A stretch of 64,000 nt of DNA from DASUBN01 sp036000105 (GTDB lineage: Bacteria > Pseudomonadota > Gammaproteobacteria > Natronospirales > REEB76): NCBI GenBank assembly GCA_036000105.1, contig DASYGE010000002.1:434001-498000 (forward strand), read 5' to 3'. The notes below the pieces were generated by a model. That model was not told the origin of the DNA, ran no database searches, and saw only the letters and a list, made by a program, of their open reading frames with translations. Made by a program: the position numbers and the translations under genes. This document shows positions 1-8,570 of this stretch, piece after piece; within the stretch, counting starts at the first letter, position 1, and every line of letters starts with the position of its first letter.

Positions 1-1326
1 GTCGCCGTGCTGGAGCGGGAGCGGGTGGCCATCGCCCGGGACGTGGACAGCGGACGGATCAAGGAGCCGGCGCGCCTCAAGGAGATAGAGGCCGAGGCCG
101 CGAAATTGAAGATAGACGTGGCGGCGCTGGAAAAGGCCTGGGCCGCGGAACGCAAAGCGGTGGACGAGGTGATGGCGTTGCGCACCAAGCTGGGTGAGGC
201 CTCCGACAAGGATAAGGCCGGGCTCAACAAGGAGCTGGAATCCGCGCTCAAGAACCTGCAGACTCTGCAGAAGGGCGGTGGCCTGGTGAGTTACGAAGTC
301 ACCCCCGACGTGGTGTCGAAGGTGATCTCGGACTGGACCGGCATCCCCATCGGCAACATGGTGAGCGACGAGGCGGCGTCCCTGCTATCGCTCGGTACGC
401 AGCTCAAGGGCTGGGTGCGCGGCCAGGACCACGCGATGGACGCCATCGACGCCACCATCCGCGCCGCCAAGGCCGGCGTGCAGAACCCGGAACAGCCCAT
501 CGGCATCTTCCTGCTGGTGGGCCCGAGCGGCGTCGGCAAGACCGAGACTGCGATCGGTCTCGCCAACTTCCTCTTCGGCGGCGACCGCTTCATGGTCACC
601 ATCAACATGTCCGAGTTCCAGGAGAAACACGCGGTCTCGCGCCTGATCGGCTCGCCGCCTGGTTACGTGGGTTACGGCGAAGGCGGTATGCTCACCGAGG
701 CGGTGCGCCAGCGTCCCTATTCGGTGGTGCTCTTGGACGAGGTGGAGAAAGCGCATCCCGAGATCATGAACCTGTTCTACCAGGTGTTCGACAAGGGCAT
801 GCTGACCGATGGCGAAGGCCAGCTCATAGACTTCAAGAACACCGTGATCCTGATGACTTCGAACCTGGCTTCCGACACCATCATGAGCCTGGGTACGGCG
901 GCGAAACCCGCCACGCCGGAAGAACTGGCCCAGGCGATCCGCCCCGACCTGCAGCGCTACTTCAAGCCGGCGCTCCTGGCGCGCATGAAGGTGGTGCCTT
1001 ATCTGCCGCTCGTGGGCGACAACCTGAAGAGCATCATCCGCATGAAGCTCGATAAGGTGGGTGCGCGTCTCAAGGCCAACCAGGGCATCGCGTTCAGATA
1101 TACGGATAAGGTGGTGGACCAGATCCTGGCGCGCTGCACGGAAGTGGAGTCCGGTGCCCGGGCCATCGATCACATCATCAATGGCGCGTTGCTGCCGCTC
1201 CTGGCGACACGCATATTGGAGCAGATAGGGTCGGAGGCGGGCTTCTCGGCCATCGACCTGGATATGGATGCGAAAGGGGAGTTCTTGCCGAAGTTCACCG
1301 CCGGGGGCAAAACCGCCCCGGCATAA
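1..1326 (+). CDS. clpV: T6SS ATPase ClpV/TssH, C-terminal part (5' end outside window)
   Basis: The AAA+ unfoldase that disassembles the contracted T6SS sheath. The frame is open from base 1, so the gene begins upstream. What is visible is the end of the middle region (charged helical, about 1-290) followed by the second AAA+ domain. Walker A GPSGVGKTE is at about 520-546 and Walker B VVLLDEVEKAH at about 724-756, preceded by the pore-type loop GSPPGYVGYGEGG. A D2-small C-terminal domain follows. The neighbouring hcp and tssJKLM genes identify it as ClpV rather than ClpB. The N-domain and first AAA domain cannot be judged. Confidence 0.95.
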   Translation, partial: VAVLERERVAIARDVDSGRIKEPARLKEIEAEAAKLKIDVAALEKAWAAERKAVDEVMALRTKLGEASDKDKAGLNKELESALKNLQTLQKGGGLVSYEVTPDVVSKVISDWTGIPIGNMVSDEAASLLSLGTQLKGWVRGQDHAMDAIDATIRAAKAGVQNPEQPIGIFLLVGPSGVGKTETAIGLANFLFGGDRFMVTINMSEFQEKHAVSRLIGSPPGYVGYGEGGMLTEAVRQRPYSVVLLDEVEKAHPEIMNLFYQVFDKGMLTDGEGQLIDFKNTVILMTSNLASDTIMSLGTAAKPATPEELAQAIRPDLQRYFKPALLARMKVVPYLPLVGDNLKSIIRMKLDKVGARLKANQGIAFRYTDKVVDQILARCTEVESGARAIDHIINGALLPLLATRILEQIGSEAGFSAIDLDMDAKGEFLPKFTAGGKTAPA

Positions 1327-1346
1327 GAGATCACCCGTGCCGGTCC

Positions 1347-1365
1347 CGCGCCCGCCATGGGCGCG
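1347..1365 (+). other. GC-rich hairpin between clpV and hcp1
   Basis: A perfect 7-bp stem (CGCGCCC / GGGCGCG) with a 5-base loop sits in the 95-base clpV-hcp1 gap. It has no T tract, so it is not a standard intrinsic terminator. It could pause transcription or mark an mRNA processing or stability point ahead of hcp. Confidence 0.4.
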
Positions 1366-1421
1366 GTGTCGCTTCGGGATGTAGTCAATCGTTATTTCCG
1401 GAAACCATAAGGAGTTAGATC

Positions 1422-1940
1422 ATGCCAGTTCCAGCCTATATGAAGATCGAGGGCGTGACCCAGGGCAACATCACTGAGGGCGCAAACTCCGAAGAGAGCG
1501 TTGGTAACATCTACCAGGAAGAGCACGCCGACGAAGTGTTGGTGCAGGCCTTTAGGCACGACATCAGCATCCCGCGCGATCCGCAGAGCGGCCAGCCCAC
1601 GGGCACGCGCGTGCATCACCCGATGATCATCACCAAGATCTTCGACAAGTCGTCGCCGCTGCTGTACCAGGCGCTGGTGACGGGCGAGCGGCTCAACGTG
1701 ACCATCGAATGGTATCGCACGTCCACGGAGGGTACGCACGAGCACTACTTCACTCAGCAACTGGAAGATGCGGTCATCGTCGAGATCCTGTCATACATGC
1801 CGAACTGTCAGGACCCCGAGAAAGCGCACTTCACGCACCTTGAGGACGTGTCCCTCACCTACCGCAAGATCACCTGGACGCACCAGGTGGCGGGTACCGA
1901 AGGTAGCGACGACTGGCGTACGCGCGGCAGCAAGGGCTGA
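1422..1940 (+). CDS. hcp: Hcp, T6SS inner tube protein (first copy)
   Basis: Forms the stacked hexameric rings of the T6SS inner tube and is secreted. The 172-aa product has the usual Hcp length and pattern: an N-terminal 'YMKIEGVTQGNI' strand, then VLVQAFRHDISIP, VHHPMIITKIFDKSSPLLYQ, and a C-terminal YRKITWTH strand. ATG follows AAGGAGTTAGATC. Gaps with hairpins lie on both sides, suggesting hcp is expressed at a different level from the core operon (inference). A second, divergent Hcp is at 10401-10889; this copy has a longer N-terminus and a different C-terminal tail. Confidence 0.95.
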   Translation: MPVPAYMKIEGVTQGNITEGANSEESVGNIYQEEHADEVLVQAFRHDISIPRDPQSGQPTGTRVHHPMIITKIFDKSSPLLYQALVTGERLNVTIEWYRTSTEGTHEHYFTQQLEDAVIVEILSYMPNCQDPEKAHFTHLEDVSLTYRKITWTHQVAGTEGSDDWRTRGSKG

Positions 1941-1952
1941 AGCATGCGCCGA

Positions 1953-2018
1953 GGCGCGGGACCGACCCCGCGCCGGCACGAGACACGAGCGCGGGCGGAC
2001 ATGGGCTGCAAGGCCCAT
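1953..2018 (+). other. two hairpins in the hcp1-tssJ gap
   Basis: The first is an 8-bp perfect stem GGCGCGGG / CCCGCGCC (1953-1974, 6-base loop). The second is a 6-bp stem ATGGGC / GCCCAT (2001-2018). Neither has a T tract. They lie directly after the hcp stop codon, where a 3' stabilising structure or partial attenuator would separate abundant hcp mRNA from the rest of the operon. That role is inferred. Confidence 0.45.
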
Positions 2019-2079
2019 GCCTGCCCGGCGCGCGTGCGTATGTATAAGGGTGTGAAACGCTATGCAGGGCATCTTCTAG

Positions 2080-2883
2080 ATGAAGCGAGCGAAGCAAAGG
2101 GTGCATGCGGCTTCCCGCGCAGGCGGCTGGCTGTCCGTGGCGGCGAGCCTGCTGCTGGCGGCCTGCTCCAGTGCGCCGGCGCAGCTGACGGTGGCGCCGG
2201 ACGGCTGGACTTACGGTCCCCGTCTCATCACGTTGCAGCTGGAAGCCACGGAGACGCTGAACATAGACAGTGGCCAGGCCCATGCCTTGTCGGTGGGGAT
2301 ATTCCAGCTCTCGGACCCGGGCAGCTTCGGCGGCCTGTCGGCGAGCCCCGCCGGTGCGGAGAAGCTCCTGGACGAAGGCGCGACGGCGGATCCCAGCATC
2401 GTGGATTTCGACCGGGTGGTGCTGCAGCCGGGAGAGAAACGCACCGTGTACATCAACCGCGCCGCCAACGCCCAGTACGTAGGCATCGTGGCCGGGTATT
2501 ACCAGCTCGTTTCCCTCCAGGACGTGGCGCTCTTCAACATCCCCGTGGTGGCCAAGCCTGTGGGTTGGGTGACCAAGGGCATGGTGGCAGTGGGCCTGCA
2601 GACTGCGGATACGGACGGCATGCCCGGTGCCCTGGCGCTCAGCGCCGGCTTCGGGCCGGATCAAGTGGCCCATTTCACCTCGGATACGCCGGGCAGCGCG
2701 CGCATCTTCGCCGCCACGAAGGGCGGTGCCAAGGGCGGCGCGCCGGCGGGCGGTGGCAAGAGCGGCAAGGGCGGCGGTTCCTCCGGTGGATCGGGTTCGG
2801 GCATCAAGTTGCCGAGTCCGCCCAGCATCAGCCTGCCCAAGTCATCCAGTTCCGGCAGCGGTAGTGGTGGTGGCGGTGAGTAA
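2080..2883 (+). CDS. tssJ: TssJ outer-membrane lipoprotein of T6SS
   Basis: Anchors the TssJLM membrane complex to the outer membrane. The N-terminus is basic, then hydrophobic, then a lipobox (LLAAC, Cys29). A TssJ-type beta-sandwich follows (ITLQLEATETLNIDSGQAH, LLDEG, VLQPGEKRTVYI). At 267 aa it is much longer than typical TssJ. The extra length is a C-terminal tail rich in Gly, Ser, Lys and Pro from about residue 215, low-complexity and probably disordered, perhaps periplasmic or peptidoglycan-contacting. It lies between hcp1 and tssK, as expected for a membrane-complex gene. Confidence 0.85.
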   Translation: MKRAKQRVHAASRAGGWLSVAASLLLAACSSAPAQLTVAPDGWTYGPRLITLQLEATETLNIDSGQAHALSVGIFQLSDPGSFGGLSASPAGAEKLLDEGATADPSIVDFDRVVLQPGEKRTVYINRAANAQYVGIVAGYYQLVSLQDVALFNIPVVAKPVGWVTKGMVAVGLQTADTDGMPGALALSAGFGPDQVAHFTSDTPGSARIFAATKGGAKGGAPAGGGKSGKGGGSSGGSGSGIKLPSPPSISLPKSSSSGSGSGGGGE

Positions 2884-2973
2884 GCTCCGCTTCATCCGCT
2901 GCCTGCCGAAGCTCGAGTTCAGTTACGGACCGCTGCATCAGCGGACTCATAGTCTTGATGGAGAGGTGGCGTC

Positions 2974-4359
2974 GTGACCCAGTTCAGACCGATATTCTGG
3001 CACCAGGGGCTGTTCCTGCAGCCGCAGCATTTCCAGCTCAACGACCTCCAGCAGCAGGAGAGGCTGCTGCCGTTCCAGCGCTACCTGCACCCGCATTTCT
3101 GGGGCGTGGCGCGCATGGCCATGCAGGCTTCCGGTCTGCCCAACGGGACCTGCGAGATCGAGAGCGGCGAATTCCTGTTCCCGGACGGCAGTTTCGTGAG
3201 CCTGCCGGGTAACGGCGTGCTGCTGGCGCGCAGCTTCGACCCGCAGACGATCACCCTGGACAAGCCGTTCACCATCTACGCGGGTCTGCGCAAATGGCGC
3301 TCCCACGAGAGCAACGTGACGGTGGTGCCGGATCTCACCCAGATCGCAGGCGTCACCACCCGTTACGTGAGCCCGGCCCAGCCCGAGGATTACGCCGACG
3401 CCTACCAGGAAGGGCCGGAAGCCAAGATCAAGACCCTGTATCACGTGGTGCGCCTGCTCTGGGAAGGCGAGCAGGACGAGATCGCGGACCACGAGGTGAT
3501 CCCCCTGGCGCGGCTCATACGCGACGGTGACAGCATCAAGCCCGCGCCGGATTTCATCCCGCCGGTGATCGGCCTGGAAGGTTCGGCCGAGCTGTACCGC
3601 ATGGTGCGGGACATCCGCGACGAGCTCACTGGGCGCGCGCTGCAGATCGAGGTCTATAAGACGCCGGTGCACGGCGAATCCGAGTTCGATCCCGCCCTGA
3701 TGCGTTACAAGCTGGCCTTGCGCACCATGGCGCGCTACGTGCCGCTGCTCATGCATTACAGCGAGACGCCCTCGGTGCATCCCTGGGAGCTGTACGGACT
3801 GCTGCGCTCCTTCGCAGGGGAACTCAGCACCTTCGGCATGCGCCTGAACCTCTTGGGCGAGGACGCCCAGGGCAACCGGCAGATCCCCGCTTATGACCAT
3901 CAGCGCCTGGGCCAGTGCTTCGAGCGGTTGCGCCGGCTGATCACCGAACTCCTGAACGAGATCACCATCGCGCCGCAGTTCAAGGTGGACATGCAGTTCG
4001 ACGGCACCTGCCATACGGCGATGATCCCGCCGCGCTTCCTGGACGAACCCAACGATTATTACCTGGTGTTCAACCTGAAGACGTCCATCGAGCAGTACAT
4101 GGACTCCATCGGCACGGCGGCCAAGCTGGGTGCGCGCAACACGGTGGAATCGCTGGTGGAGCGTTCGCTGCCGGGTATCGCCTTCCGCTACGTACAGGTG
4201 CCGCCGCCCGGCCTGCCGCGCCGCTCCAACACCTATTACATGCGCATAGACACGCGTGACAGCCAATGGCCCGATGTGGAGCGCAGCCGCGAGCTGGGCT
4301 TCAGCTGGAAGGACGCGCCGGAAGACCTGCGCATGGAGCTCGTGGTGCTGAGGAGATGA
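2974..4359 (+). CDS. tssK: TssK baseplate protein
   Basis: Connects the T6SS baseplate to the TssLM membrane complex. The 461-aa length is typical, and the N-terminus 'WHQGLFLQPQHFQ' is the conserved TssK signature. GTG start preceded by GGAGAGG. It lies five bases upstream of tssL, in the standard tssJKL order. No anomaly seen. Confidence 0.95.
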   Translation: MTQFRPIFWHQGLFLQPQHFQLNDLQQQERLLPFQRYLHPHFWGVARMAMQASGLPNGTCEIESGEFLFPDGSFVSLPGNGVLLARSFDPQTITLDKPFTIYAGLRKWRSHESNVTVVPDLTQIAGVTTRYVSPAQPEDYADAYQEGPEAKIKTLYHVVRLLWEGEQDEIADHEVIPLARLIRDGDSIKPAPDFIPPVIGLEGSAELYRMVRDIRDELTGRALQIEVYKTPVHGESEFDPALMRYKLALRTMARYVPLLMHYSETPSVHPWELYGLLRSFAGELSTFGMRLNLLGEDAQGNRQIPAYDHQRLGQCFERLRRLITELLNEITIAPQFKVDMQFDGTCHTAMIPPRFLDEPNDYYLVFNLKTSIEQYMDSIGTAAKLGARNTVESLVERSLPGIAFRYVQVPPPGLPRRSNTYYMRIDTRDSQWPDVERSRELGFSWKDAPEDLRMELVVLRR

Positions 4360-4363
4360 CCGC

Positions 4364-5038
4364 ATGCGTCTGATCGATTGCTATGCGGAGGTCCTCATCA
4401 GGTTGCACGGGCGGTTCACCCCCGGCGCCGATACGGCGGGGCTCGCCTATGAGACCCAGCGCGCGGAGATCAGCAGCAAGCTGAAGGCTTGCGATCGCCG
4501 TGCCCAGGAACTGCAGATACCCGATCAGGCGCGGGATGCGGCCAGCTTCGCCGCCATGGCTTATGTGGACGAACTGGTGCTGTGCTCCACCTGGACGGAG
4601 AAGACCCGCTGGCAGGTCATGCCGCTGCAGCGCGAGAATTACCGCACTACCAACGCCGGCGCCGAGTTCTATGCACGGCTCGAGAAACTCGGCGAAGACG
4701 AATGGGCGCGCGCAGTGCGCGAGCTCTACTATTTCTGCCTGGCGCTGGGTTTCCGCGGCAAATACTTCAGTGACCGGCGCTTCGCCGAATTCACCGAGGT
4801 GAAGCGGGCGAACCTGCGTCTGCTCCTGCCGGACAGTGACGGCCTGGATCTGCAGGCGGTGACCCTCTTCCCGGAAGCCTATGCCAATGCCCGCGCGGGA
4901 CGTGCCGGCCTGCGCGGCCGCTGGAACGTGCTGCCCTGGGTGTTCGGCGGGCCCATCGTGGTGCTGCTGCTGATACTGCTCATCTACCACCATTACATCG
5001 CCGCGACGCTCTCGAGCATCCAGGCATTGCTCGGGTGA
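4364..5038 (+). CDS. tssL: TssL (DotU/IcmH family) membrane protein
   Basis: Inner-membrane component of the TssJLM complex. The 224-aa protein has a cytosolic helical DotU domain (YVDELVLCSTW ... REFYARLEKLG-like region and 'LYYFCLALGFRGKY') and one C-terminal transmembrane segment (about residues 190-212). There is no C-terminal OmpA/peptidoglycan-binding extension, so peptidoglycan anchoring would need another protein. The SD overlaps the tssK stop region, so the genes are translationally linked. Confidence 0.93.
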   Translation: MRLIDCYAEVLIRLHGRFTPGADTAGLAYETQRAEISSKLKACDRRAQELQIPDQARDAASFAAMAYVDELVLCSTWTEKTRWQVMPLQRENYRTTNAGAEFYARLEKLGEDEWARAVRELYYFCLALGFRGKYFSDRRFAEFTEVKRANLRLLLPDSDGLDLQAVTLFPEAYANARAGRAGLRGRWNVLPWVFGGPIVVLLLILLIYHHYIAATLSSIQALLG

Positions 5039-5048
5039 CGGAAGCACG

Positions 5049-8000
5049 ATGCTGAAATCCATCCTCAAATTCCTCCTCTGGGTGCTCGTCATCGCGCTGG
5101 TGTGCGCGGCGGTCATCGGCTTCTATGTGTGGAAAGGCTGGCCGCTGGCCAACGCGCTTCTGCTGCTCGCCGGGCTCGCCGTCGTGGTGGTGCTGTTCCT
5201 GGTCATCCGCCGTCTGGTGGTGCGCCACCGCGCGAAGAAACAGGTGCAGAAGCTCATCAGCGAAGAGCATGTGCGCCGCGACCATGCCTTGTGGTCGCCG
5301 CGGGTGCTGCGCAAGGACCTGCGCCAGCGCTGGCGCGGCGGCATACGCGCGCTCAAGCGCTCGCGCCTGCGCCTCCTCGGCGATCCCCTGTACGTGCTGC
5401 CCTGGTTCGTGGTCATGGGCCGTTCCAGTTCCGGCAAGAGCACGGCGGTCAAGAACGCCTATCTGCTGTCGCCGGTCCTGGACATGCCGGAACGCCAGTC
5501 CGGTTCGACCCGCAACCTGGACTGGTGGATGTATGAGGAGGCGGTGGTCATAGACACCGCCGGCCGCTATGCGGTGCCCGAGGAAGTGGAGCGGGACCGC
5601 AACGAATGGGACACCTTGCTCACGCTCCTGTCGCGCCGCAAGCAGAAGGAGCCGCTCAACGGCATCCTGGTGGTGGTGGGTGCGGATCGCCTGTTGAGCG
5701 CGAGCCCCGACGATCTCCTGGAGGAAGGCCGCCAGGTGCGTACCAGCCTGGGGCATCTCATGAACACCCTGGCGGTGCAGGTGCCGGTGTACCTGCTGGT
5801 CACCAAGGGCGACCTGATAGAAGGCTTCACCCAGTTCTGCGAATCCCTGCCGGAGGAGAGCTGGCACCAGGTCATGGGCGCCTTGAACGACAAGCCCGGC
5901 GCAGACGTGATGATGGCGCTCGACCAGTGCCTGGAGAAGCTCAACTCCCGCCTCAAGGACCTGCGGCTCCTCTTGGTGGAGCGCAGCCAGACACCTTCGG
6001 TGGAGATGATGTTCTTCCCCGATGCTCTATATAAGCTGCGCGAGGGCTTGAGGCATTTCACCGATGGGGCGCTGCGCGGCAGCCCCTATCTGGAGACGCC
6101 GCATTTCCGCGGGCTGTTCCTCTCGTCCAGCCAGCAGGTGCAAGCGGACGACAAGGGCAAGGGGCTGCACGATCGCGGGCTGTTCCTGCATGACCTCTTC
6201 ACCAAGGTGATGCCCGCCGACCGCGGGCTCCTGGTCACGCTGCCCGCCGCCGAGCGGGTGCGCCGGGCCCTGCATCATTATTGGATAGGCATCGCCGGCG
6301 GTCTGCTGGTAGCCGCAGCCCTGGTGACGAGCTTCCTGTTCCTGCACGACTATCATGGCCTGCACGCGGTCGGCAGCGGCCTGCAGCAGGTGGCGTATTC
6401 GTCGGGAGACATCAACCGGCGTGTGCAAGCCTTGTCTGTGGTGGACGCGACGCTCACCAACCTCGAAGCCGCCCATGACGACTGGCTGTTCCCCTGGTAT
6501 GCCGGGCTCGAACCGCCGCAGATCGCCGGCATCACCACGGCCTTCAGGCAGCGCTTCCAGCAGGGCGTGTTGCAGGACATGGACCGGCGTCTCAAGGAGC
6601 GGCTCGCGCTCATCAGCCCCGGCGATCCTGCCATCCAGGTGCTGGCGGAGGGCCTGGCGCGCCGCAGCCTGATCCTGCAGGCGCGCATGGACGATGCGGA
6701 CAACACCGATCTGCAACAGCTGCCGCCGGTGCCGACCGCTTACTGGCAGGAACTGCAACCGGCGCTGGCCGGGACCTCGGGTGATGCGCTGCAGGTCTTG
6801 TACGCGGAATACGCGGGTTACAACGACGACGACGCTTCCATACAGCAGGAACAGGTCTTCGTGCGTGATTCGCTGGTGGAGCTCCTGCAGAAGACTTCCG
6901 GTGACTATACCTGGCTGCTCAACCTGGCGAACCATGCGCCGGGCATAAACCCGGTCGCCTTGCAGGATTTCTGGGAAGGCACACGGCCTCTCGCGGATCC
7001 GCCCGTGGTGCAGCCCGCATTCACGGCCGATGGTTTCAAGATCATCAAGGGCTTCACCGACGAGTTGCAGCAGGCCACGGGCGGCCAGCAGAGCGCGCCG
7101 CCGGTGCAGGATTACATGGATCATTTCTACGACTATTACGAGGGCGCCTACGTGGACGCCTGGACCCAATTCGCCAACCGCTTCGACGAAGGCCAGGACA
7201 CATTGGCCGACCGTAGCCAGTGGCTGAGTGTCGTGGGCAACTTGGGTCAGTCGGACCCGTACTTCAAGTTGCTGGATCGCATGTATACCGAGTTCGCTGT
7301 CCTCGACGAGGATGCCGCGGACGTGAAGACCTCGGTGGACTACTACCAGGAGGTGGCGACCTATGCGCCGGCTTCCACCACCAAGGCTGCCGCCGCGAGC
7401 AGCGGCTTCGGTAAGGCGTTGGCGGGTTACGGCGTCGGTTTGCTGACGGGCCTCAGCAAGGAAGCCAAGGAGATCAACAGCCAGGTGAAGGCGATCAAGA
7501 AGCTCAACAAGAAACCCAAGGTGAAACGCGGCAAAGCGAAGAAGGACCTGGAGACCGCCATCGGGGATGCGGCCAAGGCCAACCAGGATTACGAGAAGGC
7601 GCTGACGCTGCTGGCATTCAACTCGGACAACGCCACTGAGTCCTACGCGAACATCTCGGCCCTGTTCAGCAACCCGGACAAGGTGGCGGCCAGCGGCACC
7701 AGCGGCGGCAACGGCTGGGCCGCGATAGACGCGCTGCAGCTCATCATGGGCAAGCCTTCGCCGGAGACCCAGGCGTTCTGGACCGTCTACACCGGCCCCT
7801 TGCGTATGCTCTACCAGTACATGGAGCAGGACACCGCCTGTTATCTGAACCAGCAGTGGAGCAGCGCGGTGCTGGCGCCCACTGAAGGCGTGGATGAAGC
7901 GAAGCTGCCGGACCTGCTCATCGGCAAGAGCGGCCTGGTGTGGGGCTTCGTGGGCAAGACCGCCGCGCCGTTCCTGAGCAACAAGTACCAGGCCGGCTAT

Positions 8001-8543
8001 ACCCCGGTACACGTGGACGAACAGGCCATACCCTTCAACCCCTCGTTCACGAGCTACCTGAACCACGCCATGCAGGGTACGCAGATCATCTCCGAGACCC
8101 AGGTGGTGGCCATCTCGACCTTGCCGACCAACGTGAACACCGGCGCCAAGATATTGCCGGCCAACATCATGCTCACGCTGCAGTGTTCCACCGGCGAGCA
8201 GGAGCTGGACAACTACAACTTCAAGGCGAGCCAGACCTTCAACTGGTCGGTAGGTACTTGCGGCGATACGGTGCTGCGCATCTTCATCGGCCCGCTGGTG
8301 CTGACCCGCGTCTATTCGGGACTCAAGGGTTTCCCGGAGTTCCTCGACGATTTCAAGGACGGAGAGCGGGTGTTCACACCCGACGATTTCCCGGATTCAC
8401 GCGGCGAACTCACCCACGATGGCGTGACCGCCATCCGGGTGCGTTATGTGTTCAGCGGGCAGAAGCCCGTTATCTTGGCCCTGAAGGCGATACCCCTGGA
8501 TGCGCCGCCGGAGGTCGCCAGATGCTGGGCGCCCGGGGGCTGA
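5049..8543 (+). CDS. tssM: TssM (IcmF family) membrane protein
   Basis: Forms the trans-periplasmic core of the T6SS membrane complex with TssJ and TssL. At 1164 aa it has the usual length. Two N-terminal membrane segments lie at about residues 5-25 and 35-58. A cytosolic NTPase domain follows, with Walker A GRSSSGKST around 5419-5445, then a third membrane segment at about 410-435 and a long periplasmic domain. Around residues 813-840 there is a strongly basic stretch (KKLNKKPKVKRGKAKKD) inside the periplasmic helical region, which I do not recall as typical. Ends 28 bases before the sheath gene. Confidence 0.95.
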   Translation: MLKSILKFLLWVLVIALVCAAVIGFYVWKGWPLANALLLLAGLAVVVVLFLVIRRLVVRHRAKKQVQKLISEEHVRRDHALWSPRVLRKDLRQRWRGGIRALKRSRLRLLGDPLYVLPWFVVMGRSSSGKSTAVKNAYLLSPVLDMPERQSGSTRNLDWWMYEEAVVIDTAGRYAVPEEVERDRNEWDTLLTLLSRRKQKEPLNGILVVVGADRLLSASPDDLLEEGRQVRTSLGHLMNTLAVQVPVYLLVTKGDLIEGFTQFCESLPEESWHQVMGALNDKPGADVMMALDQCLEKLNSRLKDLRLLLVERSQTPSVEMMFFPDALYKLREGLRHFTDGALRGSPYLETPHFRGLFLSSSQQVQADDKGKGLHDRGLFLHDLFTKVMPADRGLLVTLPAAERVRRALHHYWIGIAGGLLVAAALVTSFLFLHDYHGLHAVGSGLQQVAYSSGDINRRVQALSVVDATLTNLEAAHDDWLFPWYAGLEPPQIAGITTAFRQRFQQGVLQDMDRRLKERLALISPGDPAIQVLAEGLARRSLILQARMDDADNTDLQQLPPVPTAYWQELQPALAGTSGDALQVLYAEYAGYNDDDASIQQEQVFVRDSLVELLQKTSGDYTWLLNLANHAPGINPVALQDFWEGTRPLADPPVVQPAFTADGFKIIKGFTDELQQATGGQQSAPPVQDYMDHFYDYYEGAYVDAWTQFANRFDEGQDTLADRSQWLSVVGNLGQSDPYFKLLDRMYTEFAVLDEDAADVKTSVDYYQEVATYAPASTTKAAAASSGFGKALAGYGVGLLTGLSKEAKEINSQVKAIKKLNKKPKVKRGKAKKDLETAIGDAAKANQDYEKALTLLAFNSDNATESYANISALFSNPDKVAASGTSGGNGWAAIDALQLIMGKPSPETQAFWTVYTGPLRMLYQYMEQDTACYLNQQWSSAVLAPTEGVDEAKLPDLLIGKSGLVWGFVGKTAAPFLSNKYQAGYTPVHVDEQAIPFNPSFTSYLNHAMQGTQIISETQVVAISTLPTNVNTGAKILPANIMLTLQCSTGEQELDNYNFKASQTFNWSVGTCGDTVLRIFIGPLVLTRVYSGLKGFPEFLDDFKDGERVFTPDDFPDSRGELTHDGVTAIRVRYVFSGQKPVILALKAIPLDAPPEVARCWAPGG

Positions 8544-8570
8544 GGTACACAGCTATGGAGGACAGGCAGA

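Noticed and set aside
1944..2864. 306-codon + frame overlapping tssJ
   Set aside because: Overlaps a lipoprotein gene with clear lipobox and TssJ sequence; Arg/Gly-rich composition is typical of a shifted frame.
2947..4365. 472-codon - strand frame opposite tssK
   Set aside because: Antisense shadow; TssK on + strand has family motifs throughout.
6027..8066. 679-codon open frame on the - strand inside tssM
   Set aside because: Antisense shadow of a confidently identified TssM; no motif or ribosome site of its own.
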